Below are positions 46,425 to 58,799 of a stretch of 64,000 bases of DNA, in pieces. Where the stretch lies: the NCBI GenBank assembly GCA_031216915.1, contig CM062297.1, forward strand, positions 830,082,786-830,146,785, read 5' to 3'. Under the pieces are notes generated by a model that saw nothing but the letters and a program-made list of their open reading frames with translations, was not told the origin of the DNA and made no database searches. Made by a program: the position numbers and the translations under genes. How positions within the stretch are numbered: the first letter of the stretch is position 1; the number at the start of each line of letters is the position of its first letter. This stretch comes from Pictodentalium vernedei. Its lineage: Eukaryota; Mollusca; Scaphopoda; Dentaliida; Dentaliidae.

Positions 46425-46850
46425 AGTACAACTCTTTACAAAGTGAAGCGCCTGAATCCACTCAGTGGTTGCTGGAAATTTGCCATCATTTTTACAGTTG
46501 CTGGCTTTGAAGGTAGCCGATGATCTCTGACTGGAGAGAGCGCGTCTATTTCGCTCCAGTTGGGGTTTATTAGTAGTTTTAGAAGAACAATGAAGAGAAT
46601 GATTTGGTACTGGTAAGAAAACCTTTGATGGTGAATTATGTGCCATGTTAGAAAAAGGACTGACATGAGAAATAAGAACATAATCACTTGACATACTTCA
46701 CTAAGCTGTGAACTAATAATAAGGTATACGGGTGATTTTGAAGAGTTGAGCTTGAAATTTCAGATCAGGCTGAAGATGATTGACAAGATTGTTTTGAAAA
46801 CCTTTCGATGTCGAACCTATATGGATTACATAACCATTTGCTACCCTTGT
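46425..46850. other. Intron sequence without recognised features
   Basis: Frames on the minus strand of up to about 200 codons here run into the SINE and have no family resemblance. Confidence 0.45.
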
Positions 46851-46856
46851 CTATAA

Positions 46857-47097
46857 CCCTTTACCCAACGCAGGCGATTTCAAAATTTATTATTTAAAAT
46901 ATCATTTTTTAAATTTGTTTCGAAAAATTTCAACAAAACCATATTATGTGACCCCTCTTTGGAACGAGCTCGACGAGCTCGTTCCAAAGAGGGGTCACAT
47001 GATATGGTTTTGTTGAAATTTTTCGAAAAATAATATTTTTTCAGCTGCTGAATTTGCATATTACGCGGACGGATGCGGGCGATTCGTTGGGTAAAGG
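46857..47097. mobile_element. piggyBac-like MITE, subfamily B
   Basis: ATAA then CCCTTTACCCAACGCAGGCG; right end GATTCGTTGGGTAAAGG followed by TATAA. Complete palindrome with core TTTGGAACGAGCTCGACGAG and complement. Confidence 0.88.
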
Positions 47098-47126
47098 TAT
47101 AAACACATTTTATTACACGCCTGTTC

Positions 47127-47655
47127 TATGAAATCCCCATCTACAGCAACACTAAACCATGCGGAAAATGAAAATCTGTTCCGCACACGTGTGCGGAACA
47201 GAAATCGTTGATGGACTATTTTTATAAAGAAATGAAATTTCACTGGAATTTTCTACACATCGTGCACCCAATTACAATTTGAATCGCTACTAATAGCTAA
47301 AAATCGTCCCCCGAGTTCCAATGTATTCTGTGTGCCAGTAGGCACGTATAACACATTGGAACTCAGGGGACGAAATTGTAAACACGGGTTCGCCCTCGCC
47401 AATGTGGTTGGCGACAAAATGTATTATGTTGTCAACTGATATGCTGACTGTCCTTCTATTAATTGTTTTTATAAACATGAAGGCGTGTAATAAACACAAA
47501 ACGACACGCGTGTGTGAATGCGTTAATCGATATGGCAGTCGTGCCATCGGGGAAGGATAAAACTCGAGGCATGCGACCTCTCGTTCTATCCTTCCGCGCT
47601 GGCACTCATGCCATATCGATTAACCCATCCACACACGGGTGTCTCTCTGTGTATT
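47127..47655. mobile_element. Multi-hairpin repeat family E, copy 3
   Basis: Same orientation as copy 1 and complete: CTGTTCCGCACACGTGTGCG palindrome, the GAGTTCCAATGTATTCTGTG hairpin at about 47312-47376, and the long ACGACACGCGTGTG ... TTAATCGATATGGCA inverted repeat at about 47500-47650. Confidence 0.75.
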
Positions 47656-47659
47656 TTCT

Positions 47660-48805
47660 TCTCTTATTTCCAGAGAAAATCTGAAAAGTCTTGTTTCCAA
47701 TACAAAGCAAAGCGATTACTTTAATATGAAGAGTGCTTGAGTCATGCCGCTATACGGTACACAAATGGTCTTAGTAATGCTAATTATGTATAGCGAAGGC
47801 TACCTTTTTGTGATCACAGCACGCTCTTCATGTGGTTGATGAGTGGCCTTGGAACCTCCATGAAGTGGGTGGGGGCATCGAATGTCTTCCTGGCAACATA
47901 ATGACTAATCTACCTCTGCATCGCCCTGGTACCTCCAGGGCTAATGTCAGATGCAACAGATGCAGAGACGTTTGATTTAAAATATTATTAAAACGTTCTG
48001 GCTCACATTCTTCATTTTGTTTTCTTTTGTTAAGAAACTTAAAGATATAGCAACCTTCACACATGTAACCTTATGAAGATCCATGTGGCTTCAATGGTTC
48101 TTGGATGTTTCGGTTGTGTTACGTTTCGGCATTTGGCGACCCCCCACCACCAACTCATCGTATCGAAACGCACATGACTGTACTATCCTGGGGCGATACC
48201 AAGGCAAAAAAAACAAAAAAAAAAACAAAACGAGCTCGAAACGTCTCAAAGTCGAAACATCTCAGGACCAAAACGACCTCAATATCTTATTTGTTTCCAA
48301 ACTTTCCTGTTCTGTGATGTGACTGCTTGCTTGTGATGAATGATGCTGCAGAAACAACATCTTACAACTCAGATCGACCTTTCACATTTGTTACATGCTA
48401 ATTAGTATGCTGATTTATTATTTCCTTGCCAATCATCTTCTCGCCAAAACATGCTCTGTTACACTGCCAGTTTATTCTTCAATTGTACCACAACTGCTGC
48501 GTGTAAACGTCACCGGATAAATAACAGGTATTCGGACATGTGCTGTGAGACCACATGTGGAATCAGACTACAACATGTAAGAACGTATCTGATTGGAGGC
48601 GACGCGTGAAAGAAAATTCCTGTTGATGAGGCAGGAAGTGGCGAGAGCCAATGGAATGCTTCGCTAGGCCAATGAAATCTTCTAGTACAAAACAACGGCG
48701 TCACGACAGAAAATAAACAGACCGCTCAAGATGATATTTGTTTCGAAAATCTACGCAATAAACATAAATCTCAAGTTTAGTCGTGGTGCAAGTGTAGAAC
48801 ACAAC
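47660..48805. other. Intron sequence without recognised features
   Basis: An A-rich simple stretch occurs near 48205-48230. I see no gene, RNA or repeat family. Confidence 0.45.
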
Positions 48806-48810
48806 GAGTA

Positions 48811-49124
48811 CAGTTGAAACGAGAAGTCCTGCCATGGAATGCGCACAAATACCACGTCGATCTACGCGTTAATCTTCCCGTTATGAGCATAGTAAGGCTA
48901 TCAAATTATGTACATATGGCCTGCACACAAGCAAAGTTTCAGCCAATGGACCTCCGGGTAACCCGCCGGTCCATTGGCAGAAACATTGCCTGCGTTTGCT
49001 ATGAGTAACCAGGAGAACCTGCCGCGCATAGGGTGCCATTCGATGTTGCAATTGTGCGCACTTCATACACGCAATTAAACGTAGATAAGCGCACAGTTAG
49101 TGACATGACTTCTAGTTTTAACTG
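48811..49124. mobile_element. Tc1/mariner-like MITE, family D, copy 4
   Basis: TA-CAGTTGAAACGAGAAGTCC on the left, GACTTCTAGTTTTAACTG on the right (TA changed to TG). Core CAATGGACCTCCGGGTAACC / CGCCGGTCCATTGG. Confidence 0.9.
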
Positions 49125-49129
49125 TGTGG

Positions 49130-49814
49130 GAGACAGGAATCAACGAACCTTGTTGGAGTAGTTCTTATATTTCACGCCGTCGCCCACAAAATACCGGGAC
49201 AATACCAACTCGGGTCGTTGATTTCTGTATACACGCACTCCACTCTCGTATTCTGTATAATTTTTGTGCACCCGAACAATGTAACCCTTTAGCAATGTTT
49301 GTTCGGGAATAAACTCTCTAATTGTACAATAGAGGGTTCTACCTTTTCAACAATGCGGCCCCGATTGATATCATTTTAACACTATTGTACACAGAGAAAT
49401 GGGCGAGTTTATATCATTGTACTGATGGGGAATTTTATTTATAATTTAATCCTACAACACTGTGGGAATAAATTATCGCTAACCCTCCTATCTAGTTAGA
49501 TGGTGGTAGTATTGTGTAATCACAGACTTCCAACGTTTGTTCTACGAAGAAAACACTTATGCATGCCGTGTTGGAGAGGTCAGATTTATTGTAAGTGCTG
49601 ATCCTGTTGACTGTTGTCGATACGAGTTTTTAGGAATAAGTGAGGCTGTGACAAAATGTGAATAAATAAATAGTTATGGAGTCTATACACACCAACATTC
49701 CTCTTGGATATCCATGTAGAGTGTGTTGGGGAGGCTGGAGAAAATTGTTTGGAGATTACTCTATTACTATTACAGCAGAACCATTGACTAAGACAGCTGC
49801 TGATTTTGATGGTT
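49130..49814. other. Intron sequence without recognised features
   Basis: No feature recognised. Confidence 0.45.
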
Positions 49815-50004
49815 AGGAGAGTTTAGACCGGACGCAATGACATTATATTCCAAACACCAATTATAGGAATAATCATCAAAAATGTATTTACCACCCGGTT
49901 CTTCGTAAATTAAAATTATGTTGATAATTTTATTACCTGGTAAACACATGCGTGAACACCACTAGCCACGCGTGGAATACGACCAGTCCACGGCAACTTA
50001 CTGT
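49815..50004. mobile_element. Family F MITE, copy 4, hairpin partly deleted
   Basis: GGACGCAATGACATTATATT on the left and CATGCGTGAACACCACTAGC, CCACGGCAACTTACTG-TA on the right. The central GAAGCACCGGGT hairpin is reduced to ACCACCCGGTTCTTCGTAAA. Confidence 0.68.
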
Positions 50005-50029
50005 ATGGGGGTGGGGGTGGGGGGTGGGG

Positions 50030-50335
50030 GGGGGCACAATTGGTCACTAGTCGGAGCATAGGACTTCAAGTTCCTGGGATTGTTCCTCACCCACATCATC
50101 AACGTCTTTTTTTCGGGCAAGTCTCTTAATCAGAACTCAAGTGGGAACACGTTGGGGCATTTGTGCGAAAGAGTACTGCATGTCGACACATCCCTTGTGT
50201 GTGGTTGGTATGTGGGATAATTTGTCAGTTACTTGCCGCTGATCAGTGATTTTCTCTGGGTACACTGGTCTCCTCTTCCCGTAAAATTGTCCCATACCGG
50301 CTGTTTAAAGTGCCGTTAAATCTTAATAAATAAAC
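50030..50335 (+). mobile_element. Old SINE copy, plus strand
   Basis: The TTTTCGGGCAAGTCTCTTAA, GAGTACTGCATGTCGACAC and GGTACACTGGTCTCCTCTTC-type segments follow the SINE body order, ending GTTAAATCTTAATAAATAAA. The head is too diverged to classify. G-runs (about 50008-50034) precede it. Confidence 0.68.
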
Positions 50336-50339
50336 AATT

Positions 50340-51170
50340 AATGATTACGTGATGCCAGTGACCCCATTCGTAAAATACAAGCTAAGGCTGTTTAAACCCA
50401 TTGAATGCAATCATTGGCCTCTGTGTAACAAATCGGACATAACTGCTCGCATCATTTACAAACTGAACAGTTGAAAAAATAAATTTAAAAAAAAATTCCA
50501 ACCAAACCATAGCATGTCATACCTTACGACGCTTTACTGGAGAGTGTTGATAGAGCTCGTTTCAGTGTGCAGTTGTGAACTCTGCTTTGGTCCCGAATAT
50601 CTAATCAGAGGCACTGGAAACAAATTCGGGCCACGGGGGCAAGAAATATATAATGGCCTCGGTTCCCCCTCCTTTCCACATACTGTTTACGGACAATAAA
50701 ATACAGGTGAGGCGGAACAATTTTCAAAGTGAGGGGGCTGGATTGGGCGGTGGATGGTCCTTGGTATGACGGGCCGCCTTGGTTCGGCCCGTGGTACAAA
50801 AATCTTAAATTCCAGGGTCCCAAAACCTCCATTTCCATGCATCTGAGCGGATAATTTGAGATTTTTCAGGAGATGTATTTGAAAGATTTCACACTTTGAG
50901 AGCGTTAAAAAACGTCGGTAAAGCATACAGGTGAGGTCTTTTTATCGGCCTTGGTCGTGACGACCATAGCTGATAAATATACCTCACCTATATACTTTAC
51001 CAGACGTTAACAGCGATTATACTGTCTGTGGATGATCTTGCCTGGGGTGGATTTGGTACTTGTATGTCTGCAAGGTTACGATCTTTTTCAGTTAACGGAT
51101 TTATTAACAGACTGTTTTCATTTTAGCGTTTGCTGTCACTAACTATAAATAAACAGCTGCGCCATGAGCG
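50340..51170. other. Intron sequence with a MITE scrap and a small hairpin
   Basis: 50470-50520 resembles a scrap of subfamily B (ACAGTTGAAAAAATAAATTT, CCAACCAAACCATAGCATGT). An imperfect hairpin with arms GTAAAGCATACAGGTGAGGT and mirror spans about 50918-51000. No gene. Confidence 0.5.
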
Positions 51171-51174
51171 CGTG

Positions 51175-52152
51175 ATACGCCCGTTATTAATTACAAGAGG
51201 GAAGCACACAATATGAGTATACATGTGTACTTGTCAGGTTTTTTTTTTATATTCTTGTACAGTAATCCTTCCATCAACAGATACTTGCCACCAAAAAATC
51301 GTGAAAATTGCTTAAAGTCCGACATGTGGAAAATTGCCTTTTTTTTGACGAATAAAGTCCCATAACTCTGGAATGACAAATTGGACAGCGACACAAATTG
51401 AAAGGGAGATTCCTTCTATCAACATATACTCGCAACCCCAAAATCATGAAAATTGCTCTAAGTATTTTCAAGTTATTGTTCGACATGTGGAACATTGCTT
51501 ATATTTCGACAAAAAAAGTCCCATAACTCTGGACTGACAAATTGGACGGCGACACAAATAGAAAGGGAGATTTCTTCCATCAACATATACTTGCCACCAA
51601 ACAATCATGAACATTGCTCAAAGCATTTTCAATTTATCGTCCGACATGTGGAAAATTGCCTATATTTTGACGAATAAAGTCCCATAACCCTGGAATGACA
51701 AATCGGACAGTGACACAAATCGAAAGGGAGCTTCCTTCCATCAACATATACTTTCCACCCAAAAATTACAAAAAATGCTCGAAGCATTTTCGAGTTATTG
51801 TACGACGTGTGGATGGCAGACGGATAGGCGGAAGGTGGTGTACCATAATACGACCGTTGTTTTTCAAAACGGGCGTATAATCAACGATCTAAAGTCCCAT
51901 AACTCTGGTGAAACTAACCGAAAGGGAGCCTCCTTCCATCAACATACACCATCTACCAAAAAATCACAAAAATCTCTCAAAGCGTTCTCGAGTTATCGTA
52001 CGACGTGTAAAAAATCAAAGATTTTCTAAGTAATAAAGTCCCATAACTCTGGAATGACTAATCGAACGGCGACACAAGCCGAAAGGGAGCTTCCTTCCAT
52101 AAACATACACCACCTACCAAAAAATCGCGAAAATCTCTCGAAGCGTTGTAAC
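51175..52152 (+). mobile_element. Helitron-like element H4 (161-bp core repeat), compound
   Basis: Left motif ATACGCCCGTT (51175-51185). Core units of about 161 bp follow with landmark AAAGTCCCATAACTCTGG at 51354, 51515 and 51676. Then an ACGG-like remnant (51818-51838) and a hairpin ATAATACGACCGTT / AACGGGCGTAT (about 51845-51878). The hairpin arm matches the left motif. Two more core units follow (51891, 52035) and end near 52152, probably from a second, partial copy joined in tandem. Confidence 0.7.
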
Positions 52153-52154
52153 TG

Positions 52155-53100
52155 AATCCATACAAATGACAAACCTTTTGTGCCAGTATAACGTTCATCG
52201 GTCTCCTCCGAGATCGACGGGTTCAGTTAGTCAACAAACAAATTTGCCTTTGAGGGGCAGTGTTTTTTCAAAGTGATGGGCTGTTTGATCTGGCTTTCAA
52301 TGTAAATATATTCATCATTATTTTTGTTTCTATTTATCTATTCATCTGTTATATAAAATTAAGGCACTTGTCTTGCCATCTTTGTATCACAGTCCAATAG
52401 TAATTAATCGCGAATTAAATATAACATTGTTTGGTGCATCTATAATTTAGTTAAGTGGTTAATGCATAGAAGGGATAATCGGATCATTCTCTTGTCCGAT
52501 ATCTACGTAAAGTAAACGTATTCTGTCAACATAACAGATGACGCTTTTATTTCTCAACAATTCCTGAATATTTGGTTATAGCTTCCAGGTTGTATTTAAC
52601 AGGATTGTGTTTACACTAATCTTTATTGCTCAAATTATTGTTTATTCGGATAGGTGGGGAAATATAAAAAACATATTAAAAACCCACTTCATTTGTCAAT
52701 GGCCTTAACCGAAGTTATGAAGTGACGATAATGGCTACACACAATTGGTGGAGAACGACGGCTTGGGGTCGTCCGTTTAACAGACTGGTTGCACGATGAT
52801 TCGTTTTAATGTTGTTTCAATGATTCAAAGAGGAAAACTCTTGAAGTGTGGTGGTGATATTTAGTGCCAAATGTCCACCTAGCATTTGGTGTTCGTAACA
52901 CATGAACACACAACATATATTGGACCCTCTTCACACTGATGCCTAAATATAAAAAAAAATAAGCCACATTTGTTTCCCATAATGCAACGAGGAAATTGTT
53001 CAATTCAGTCTTGTTTGACAGAGCTGAACACGGTCAGTGAAACTAGATTGAATTGGTTAAAGTCCTAAGTGCATTGTGGGCAGAAATGGAGTTCCAAAAT
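52155..53100. other. Intron sequence without recognised features
   Basis: AT-rich, no repeat family or gene recognised. Confidence 0.45.
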
Positions 53101-53102
53101 TG

Positions 53103-53152
53103 TGGGGGTGGGGGTGGGGGTGGGGTGGGCGGTGGGGGTGGGGGTGGGGTTT
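53103..53152. repeat. (GTGGGG)n G-rich minisatellite
   Basis: Eight or more GTGGGG-type units in 50 bp on the plus strand; many G-runs of four or five could form quadruplex structures. It falls inside the aminopeptidase intron 1, where the transcript would carry the C-rich strand. Confidence 0.9.
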
Positions 53153-53348
53153 GGAGGTAAAACGAATAAAGTAAATTATAACCTGGGGAAACGTTGACTG
53201 TAACATATATAACATACATTTTTCACATTCTTTGTTGGTTGAAGGAAGGTCTTGCAATCTAACCCCATGTGACAACCAATAGATAGATCAGTTTAACCCT
53301 TCCAGACCATCGCTCTGATTACGTTCTGAGCTATGAATATCCACATTT

Positions 53349-56199
53349 TTAGCTTAACTTGACAAAGTCAAGATAAGCTATTGCCATCACGCGTGCGGAA
53401 ATCTGTGAGTCTGTTCACATTTTCCTTTAGCACAGGCTACCCCTGCAGTTTTTGTCTCATCGTCACTAAATTTCATATGCAGGTATGGGGTCATGTCTAG
53501 TTGAAAACGTCCTCTTTTGGTCGCAATCGGTCAACCGGTATGGCTGCTCAAGCCCGATAACCATTAGCACAGTCTACAGGTCGTATTTATGAAGGGATTT
53601 CATTGTAGCTTGGCAGAATGCCTCTGTATAATGCCTAGATGAGAATGTCCCCTTTTGGTCATGATCTGTCAACCGTGATGGCTGCCCAAGCCCGAAACCC
53701 AAAAACTTTTAGCACAGTCTGCAGGTCATATTTAATATGGAGGAATTTCATTGTAACTTAGTAGGATGACTCCGGATGATGTCTAGATGAGAACCTCCCC
53801 ATTTGGTCGCGACCTGTCGATCCTGGCGACTGCGCGAGCCCAAAACCCGAAAACATTTAGCACAGTCTACAGGTCATATTTATGGAGGGATTTCATTGTA
53901 ACTTGGTAGGTTGACTTCATATAATGTCTAGATGAGAACGTCCCTTTTTGGACGTGATTGGACAACTGTGATGGCGACAGGGGCCCGAAGCCCGAAAACC
54001 TTTAGCACAGTTTACAGGTCCTATTTTTGAAGGGATTTCATTGTAACTTGGTAGGATGACTCCAAATAATGTCTAGATGAGAACGTTCCCTTTTGGTCGC
54101 GATTATTCAGCCCTGATGGCTGAACGAGCCCAAAAACCTTCAGCATAGTCCATAGGTCCTATTTATGTAAGGATTTCATTGTAACCTGTTAGGTTGACTC
54201 CATATAATGCCTAGATGATGACATCCCCTTTTGGTCGTGATTGGTCAACTGTGACGGCTACATGTGCCCGAAGCCAGAAAACCTTGAGCACAGTCTACAG
54301 GTCATATTTATGAAGGGATTTCATTGTAACTTTGTAGGATCACTCCAGATGATGCCCAAATGAGAATTCCCCTTTTGGTTGCGATCATTCAACCATGGTG
54401 GCTGCACGAGCCCGTAGCCCGAAAGCCTTTAGCACAATCTACAGGTCATATTGATGAAGGGATTTCATTGTAACTTGGTAGGTTGACTTCATATAATGTC
54501 TAGATGGGAACGTCCCCTTTTGGACACGATTGGGCGACTGTGACGGCTGCAGGGGCCCGAAGCCCAAAACCTTTAGCACAGTCTACAGGTCATATTTATG
54601 AAGAGATTTCACAGTAGCTTGGTAGGATGACTCCAACTAATGTCTAGATAAGAACGTCCCCTTTGGTCGTGATCATTCAGCCTTTATGGCTGCCCGAGCC
54701 CAAAAACCTTTAGCACAGTCTTATAGGTCGTATTTATGGAAGAATATCATTGTAACTTGTTTGGTTGATTCCATATAATGCCTAGATGATGACAACCCCT
54801 TTTGGCTGTGACTGGTCAACTGTGACCGCTACAGGGACCCGAAGCCCGCACAGTCTACAGATGATATTTACGAAGGGATTTCATTGTAGCTTTGTGGGAT
54901 CACTTCAACTGATGCCCAGATGAGAATATCCCCTTTTGGTTGTGATCATTCGACCAGGATGGCTGCCTGAGCCCAAAGTCCAAAAAACCTTTAGCACAAT
55001 CTACAGGTTATATTGATGAAGTGATTTCATTGTAACTTGGTAGGTTGACTTCATATAATGTCCAGATGAGAACATCACCTTTTGGATGCGATTAGGCAAC
55101 TGTGACGGCTACAGGGGCCCGAAGCCCGAAAACTGTGAGCACAGTCTACAGGTCATATTTATGAAGGGATTTCATTGTAACTTAGTAGGATCACTCAAAA
55201 TGATGCCCATATTAGAATGTTCCCTTTTGGTTGTGATAATTCATCCATGATGGCTGCCCGAGCCCAAAGCTCAAATACCTTTAGCATAGCGTACAGGTCA
55301 TATTTATGAAGGGATTTCATTGTGACTTGGTAGGCTGACTTCATATAATGTCTAGATGAGAACGTCCCCTTTTGGTCGCGATCATTCAGCCCTGATGGCT
55401 GCCGGAGCCCAAAACCCCAAAACCTTTAGCACAGTCTATAGGTCGTATTTATGTAAGGATTTCATTGTAACATGTTAGGTTGACACCATATAATGCCTGG
55501 TTGATGACATTCCATTTTTGTCTGGATTGGTCAACTGTAACTGCTACAGGTGTCCGAAGCCCGATAATCTTGAGCACAGTCTACAGGTCACATTTATGAA
55601 GTGGTTTCATTGTAACTTCGTAGGATCACTCCGGATGATGCCCAGATTACAATGTCCTCTAGTGGTCGCGATCATTCAACCATGATGACTTCCGGAGCCC
55701 AATACCCGAAAAACTGTAGTACAGACTACAAGTCGTATTTGTGAAGGGATTTCAGTAAAATGACTCGGTATAATATCGAGATGAGGACGTCTCCTTTTAG
55801 TAGCAATCGGTCAACCGTCATGGCTACACAGGCCTGAAGCCTGAAAACCTTCAGCACCGTCTTCATATTTATGAAGTGATTTCAATGTAACTTGATATGA
55901 TGACTCGTTTTGGAATAATTTCACTGTAACTTGGTAACTTTTGTTGACATACGTTAACTGTGAGGGCCACATACATTAACGGTGAGGTCATATTAACCCA
56001 TCCCTCCACCCTTTAGTACAGTGTACACCTCATATTATTTTTTAGGAAAACATAGCATACAGGGAACAGAAATTAACATATTCCCAATTATCACAATTCT
56101 TGTCTTATTTCATAATCTTTTCATAAACATTGAGCATTATCCTTTTCATCAAACAACACACAGAAACATTAAGCTACAGTGTCATTGACACTTTCATTA
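53349..56199 (-). mobile_element. Helitron-like element H3, copy 2 (inverted)
   Basis: Reverse complement of the 42712-45784 element, from TTAGCTTAACTTGACAAAGT at the left (its 3' hairpin) to AGCTACAGTGTCATTGACAC at the right (its 5' end). The 144-bp core array is present, and the alternative unit recurs near 54140, 54712 and 55430. The 8-bp microsatellite has shrunk to one or two units (CTGTGAGTCTGTTCAC). Confidence 0.82.
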
Positions 56200-56256
56200 T
56201 TGTTTATTTTGGAGTTCTCCACTCTTCCGGCTGCAACAGATAAAACAGCCAATTAA

Positions 56257-56490
56257 CCCTTTACCCAACGTAACGGCCAAAAGCGGCAAGCGCTATTCTC
56301 AAAAATCGCCAATTAATTTTCAAAATATTTTCATTTTTTGTCTCAAAAACATAGGTTATGACCCCTCGTTGGAACGAGCTCGTTCCAACGAGGGGTCATA
56401 ACCTATTTTTTTGAGACAAAAAATGAAAAAAATTAGCTATTCAAGAATTTTTTTTGCAAGTGTCGTCTGCTTTTCATGTTAGGTAAAGGG
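56257..56490. mobile_element. piggyBac-like MITE, subfamily A, intact TTAA duplication
   Basis: TTAA at 56253-56256 and 56491-56494. Ends CCCTTTACCCAACG and TTAGGTAAAGGG. Perfect core CGTTGGAACGAGCTCGTTCC with ACATAGGTTATGACCCCT arms. The best-preserved subfamily A copy. Confidence 0.94.
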
Positions 56491-56499
56491 TTAAACAGA

Positions 56500-57098
56500 A
56501 TCACATCAATAATGAATAGCTGCGACAATTCATTTATTGCCGAGATGCTAACCTGACATATATCTCTGAAATCTCATCGGAGGTATAAAAACCTCCTTTG
56601 TGAAATGTGAAATGGAAGTAGTAAGATAAACACTTATTTAGTATTTTCCATTTCATTTACAAAATTCAGTCTGTGCTTGTTCTGAAATGATGTCCTGTTA
56701 AGTTTTTACACATACGGTAAATATAATAATTTCACTTTGAGGAAGTCCTAGTAAGCCGTTGTTAAACATTTTACATTGACTTGTACTCAAGCCAGAAAAT
56801 AAACAGACTGTCATCTGTAAACTGAGGTTCCCGGAGGGTTAATTTTGTGATGCTACCCTGCACAGCAGGGTAGCATCACTAGATTCACCCTCCTTGAACC
56901 CCAATCTGAATTAGGGTCTCAAAACTAAACAGAAAGAGGTACTCAGAGGATAAATTGGCCCACTGTATGGGATAGCATCATCAAATCCACCCTCTGGAGA
57001 CATCAATTTGCAAATGTCAGACAGCTTATTTTCAGGCCTGCTTGTACTGGAAGACAAGGAAGACAAAGTGCTAAACTTCAAATCAAAATAGAAGTTAA
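56500..57098. other. Intron sequence with a 15-bp perfect hairpin
   Basis: GTGATGCTACCCTGC (56847-56861) and its complement (56865-56879) form a hairpin with a 3-bp loop. No gene. Confidence 0.6.
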
Positions 57099-58792
57099 AC
57101 AAGAGGCCCCACGGGGGCTGAAGCGCTCATCTTGAACAGAACACAATTTAAACAGAGTCCAAGAATGAGTCTACATTAAGCAAGCCATCTCCACAGGCTA
57201 CACTGTTAATCCATGAGTCCCACAGGAGTGACAAAAATAATCTGGGCATCATGCCTTTTCTTCAGTTGATCATAAAGTAAAATGTAGAGCTCCCCTATGA
57301 AGCCCCTTGATACAACCTATGTAGTATCAATCTTAGTTACACACCTCTAGCGGGTACTGAATACAACACTTTTAATTCTTCGGCAAAATGGCCTATTCCA
57401 GCTCCCATAGAGAGCCCAAATATTAACCCAGGCTCTTAATTTGAACACAGTTGAATCTGACTTCCCTAGAGATGTTGTGTACCGAATATGAAAGCATTCT
57501 GACTGTTGAATCTGAAGAAGAGAAATTGTAAAGAAATTTCTTCGAATTGCACTAAGTTCAAATTTGGGCTACCATTGCGAGCTCAAATATTAACCAATGG
57601 ATCAGATTTGAACAAACTTGAATTTGACCCCTCCCCCCCCCCCCCTAGAGATGTTGTATACCAAATGTGAAAGCCTTCTGACGAGCGTATCTGAAGAAGA
57701 AGATTTTTGAAGAAATTCCCTCATATTGTACTAAGTTAAAATTCATTTTCCCATATGCAGCCCCAATATTAACCTAGGCACTCGAATTGAACAACCTTCC
57801 GTAGGAAGCCCAAATATTAACCTTGGGACTTGGTTTGAACAATCTTGAATCTGACCCTCATAACAATGATGTATACCAAACATTAAAAGATTCTGACTGG
57901 TGGTTCTGAAGAAGAAGATTTTTAAAGAATATTCCCCATATTACCCTATCTTAAAACTTCGGGCTCCTGTAGAGAGCCCAAATATGAACCAATGAGCTTT
58001 ATTTCAACAAACTTTTATCTGACCACCCTATGAATGCTGTATACCAAATATCAAAAGATTCTGATAATTGATTCTGAAGAAAAGATTTTTAAAAAATTTT
58101 GCAAATATGCTGACTCAGCCTTTTTTCGATGCCCATTACAGAACAACCTAACATAACCGATAGCAATTTTCTTTTACCATTCAGTCCTGCTTGTCCTAAG
58201 GATACTTCATACCAAATGACAGCTCTCTGTTCCGTGTGGTTTGGGAAATAGGGACGTTTGAAAATATTTCTATTTTTAGCTCCCAGGGTTCCCATGGGGA
58301 TGCGGGAATTTTTTATTTTTGCATGGGTCAAGTACTTATGACCAAATAATACCACAAACCAAATTTGGTTCATACTGGACCATCGGTTCAGAAAATAGAA
58401 ATTTTGGGCGGGGCCAAAAATCTTATCCCTCCTATTACAAAGCGAAATATTACTTCACGAACTTCGTTTGAACAAACTTGATTCTACACCTCATATGGAA
58501 GCTTCATAGCAAATATTAGTCATTGTACACACTGATTCTTGAGAAGAATATTTTAAAAATATTTTGGTGCATTTTCCCCCACTCCCTCCCTATGGAGCTG
58601 GGCATGTTGAGTTGAACAAAAATGAAATGCCCCTTTGGGACCATCACTCGAACAAACTTTCACTTGAATTGGCCCAGTGACTTTGGAGGAGAAGACCAAA
58701 ACATGGTGTTGACGGACGACGGACGACAGACGACGGACGACGGACGCAGAACGATGAAATTACCCCAGCTTGACTTTGTCAAGATGAGCTAA
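57099..58792 (+). mobile_element. Helitron-like element H2, copy 2
   Basis: Same orientation as 30988-33011, with the same left end AACAAGAGGCCCCACGGGGG and 3' hairpin AGCTTGACTTTGTCAAGATG ending CTAA (58792). It is shorter because part of the 168-bp core array is deleted at about 57794, where ATTGAACAAC passes straight into CTTCCGTAGGAAGC. The (GGACGAC)n tract is shorter too. Confidence 0.82.
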
Positions 58793-58799
58793 AAACATC

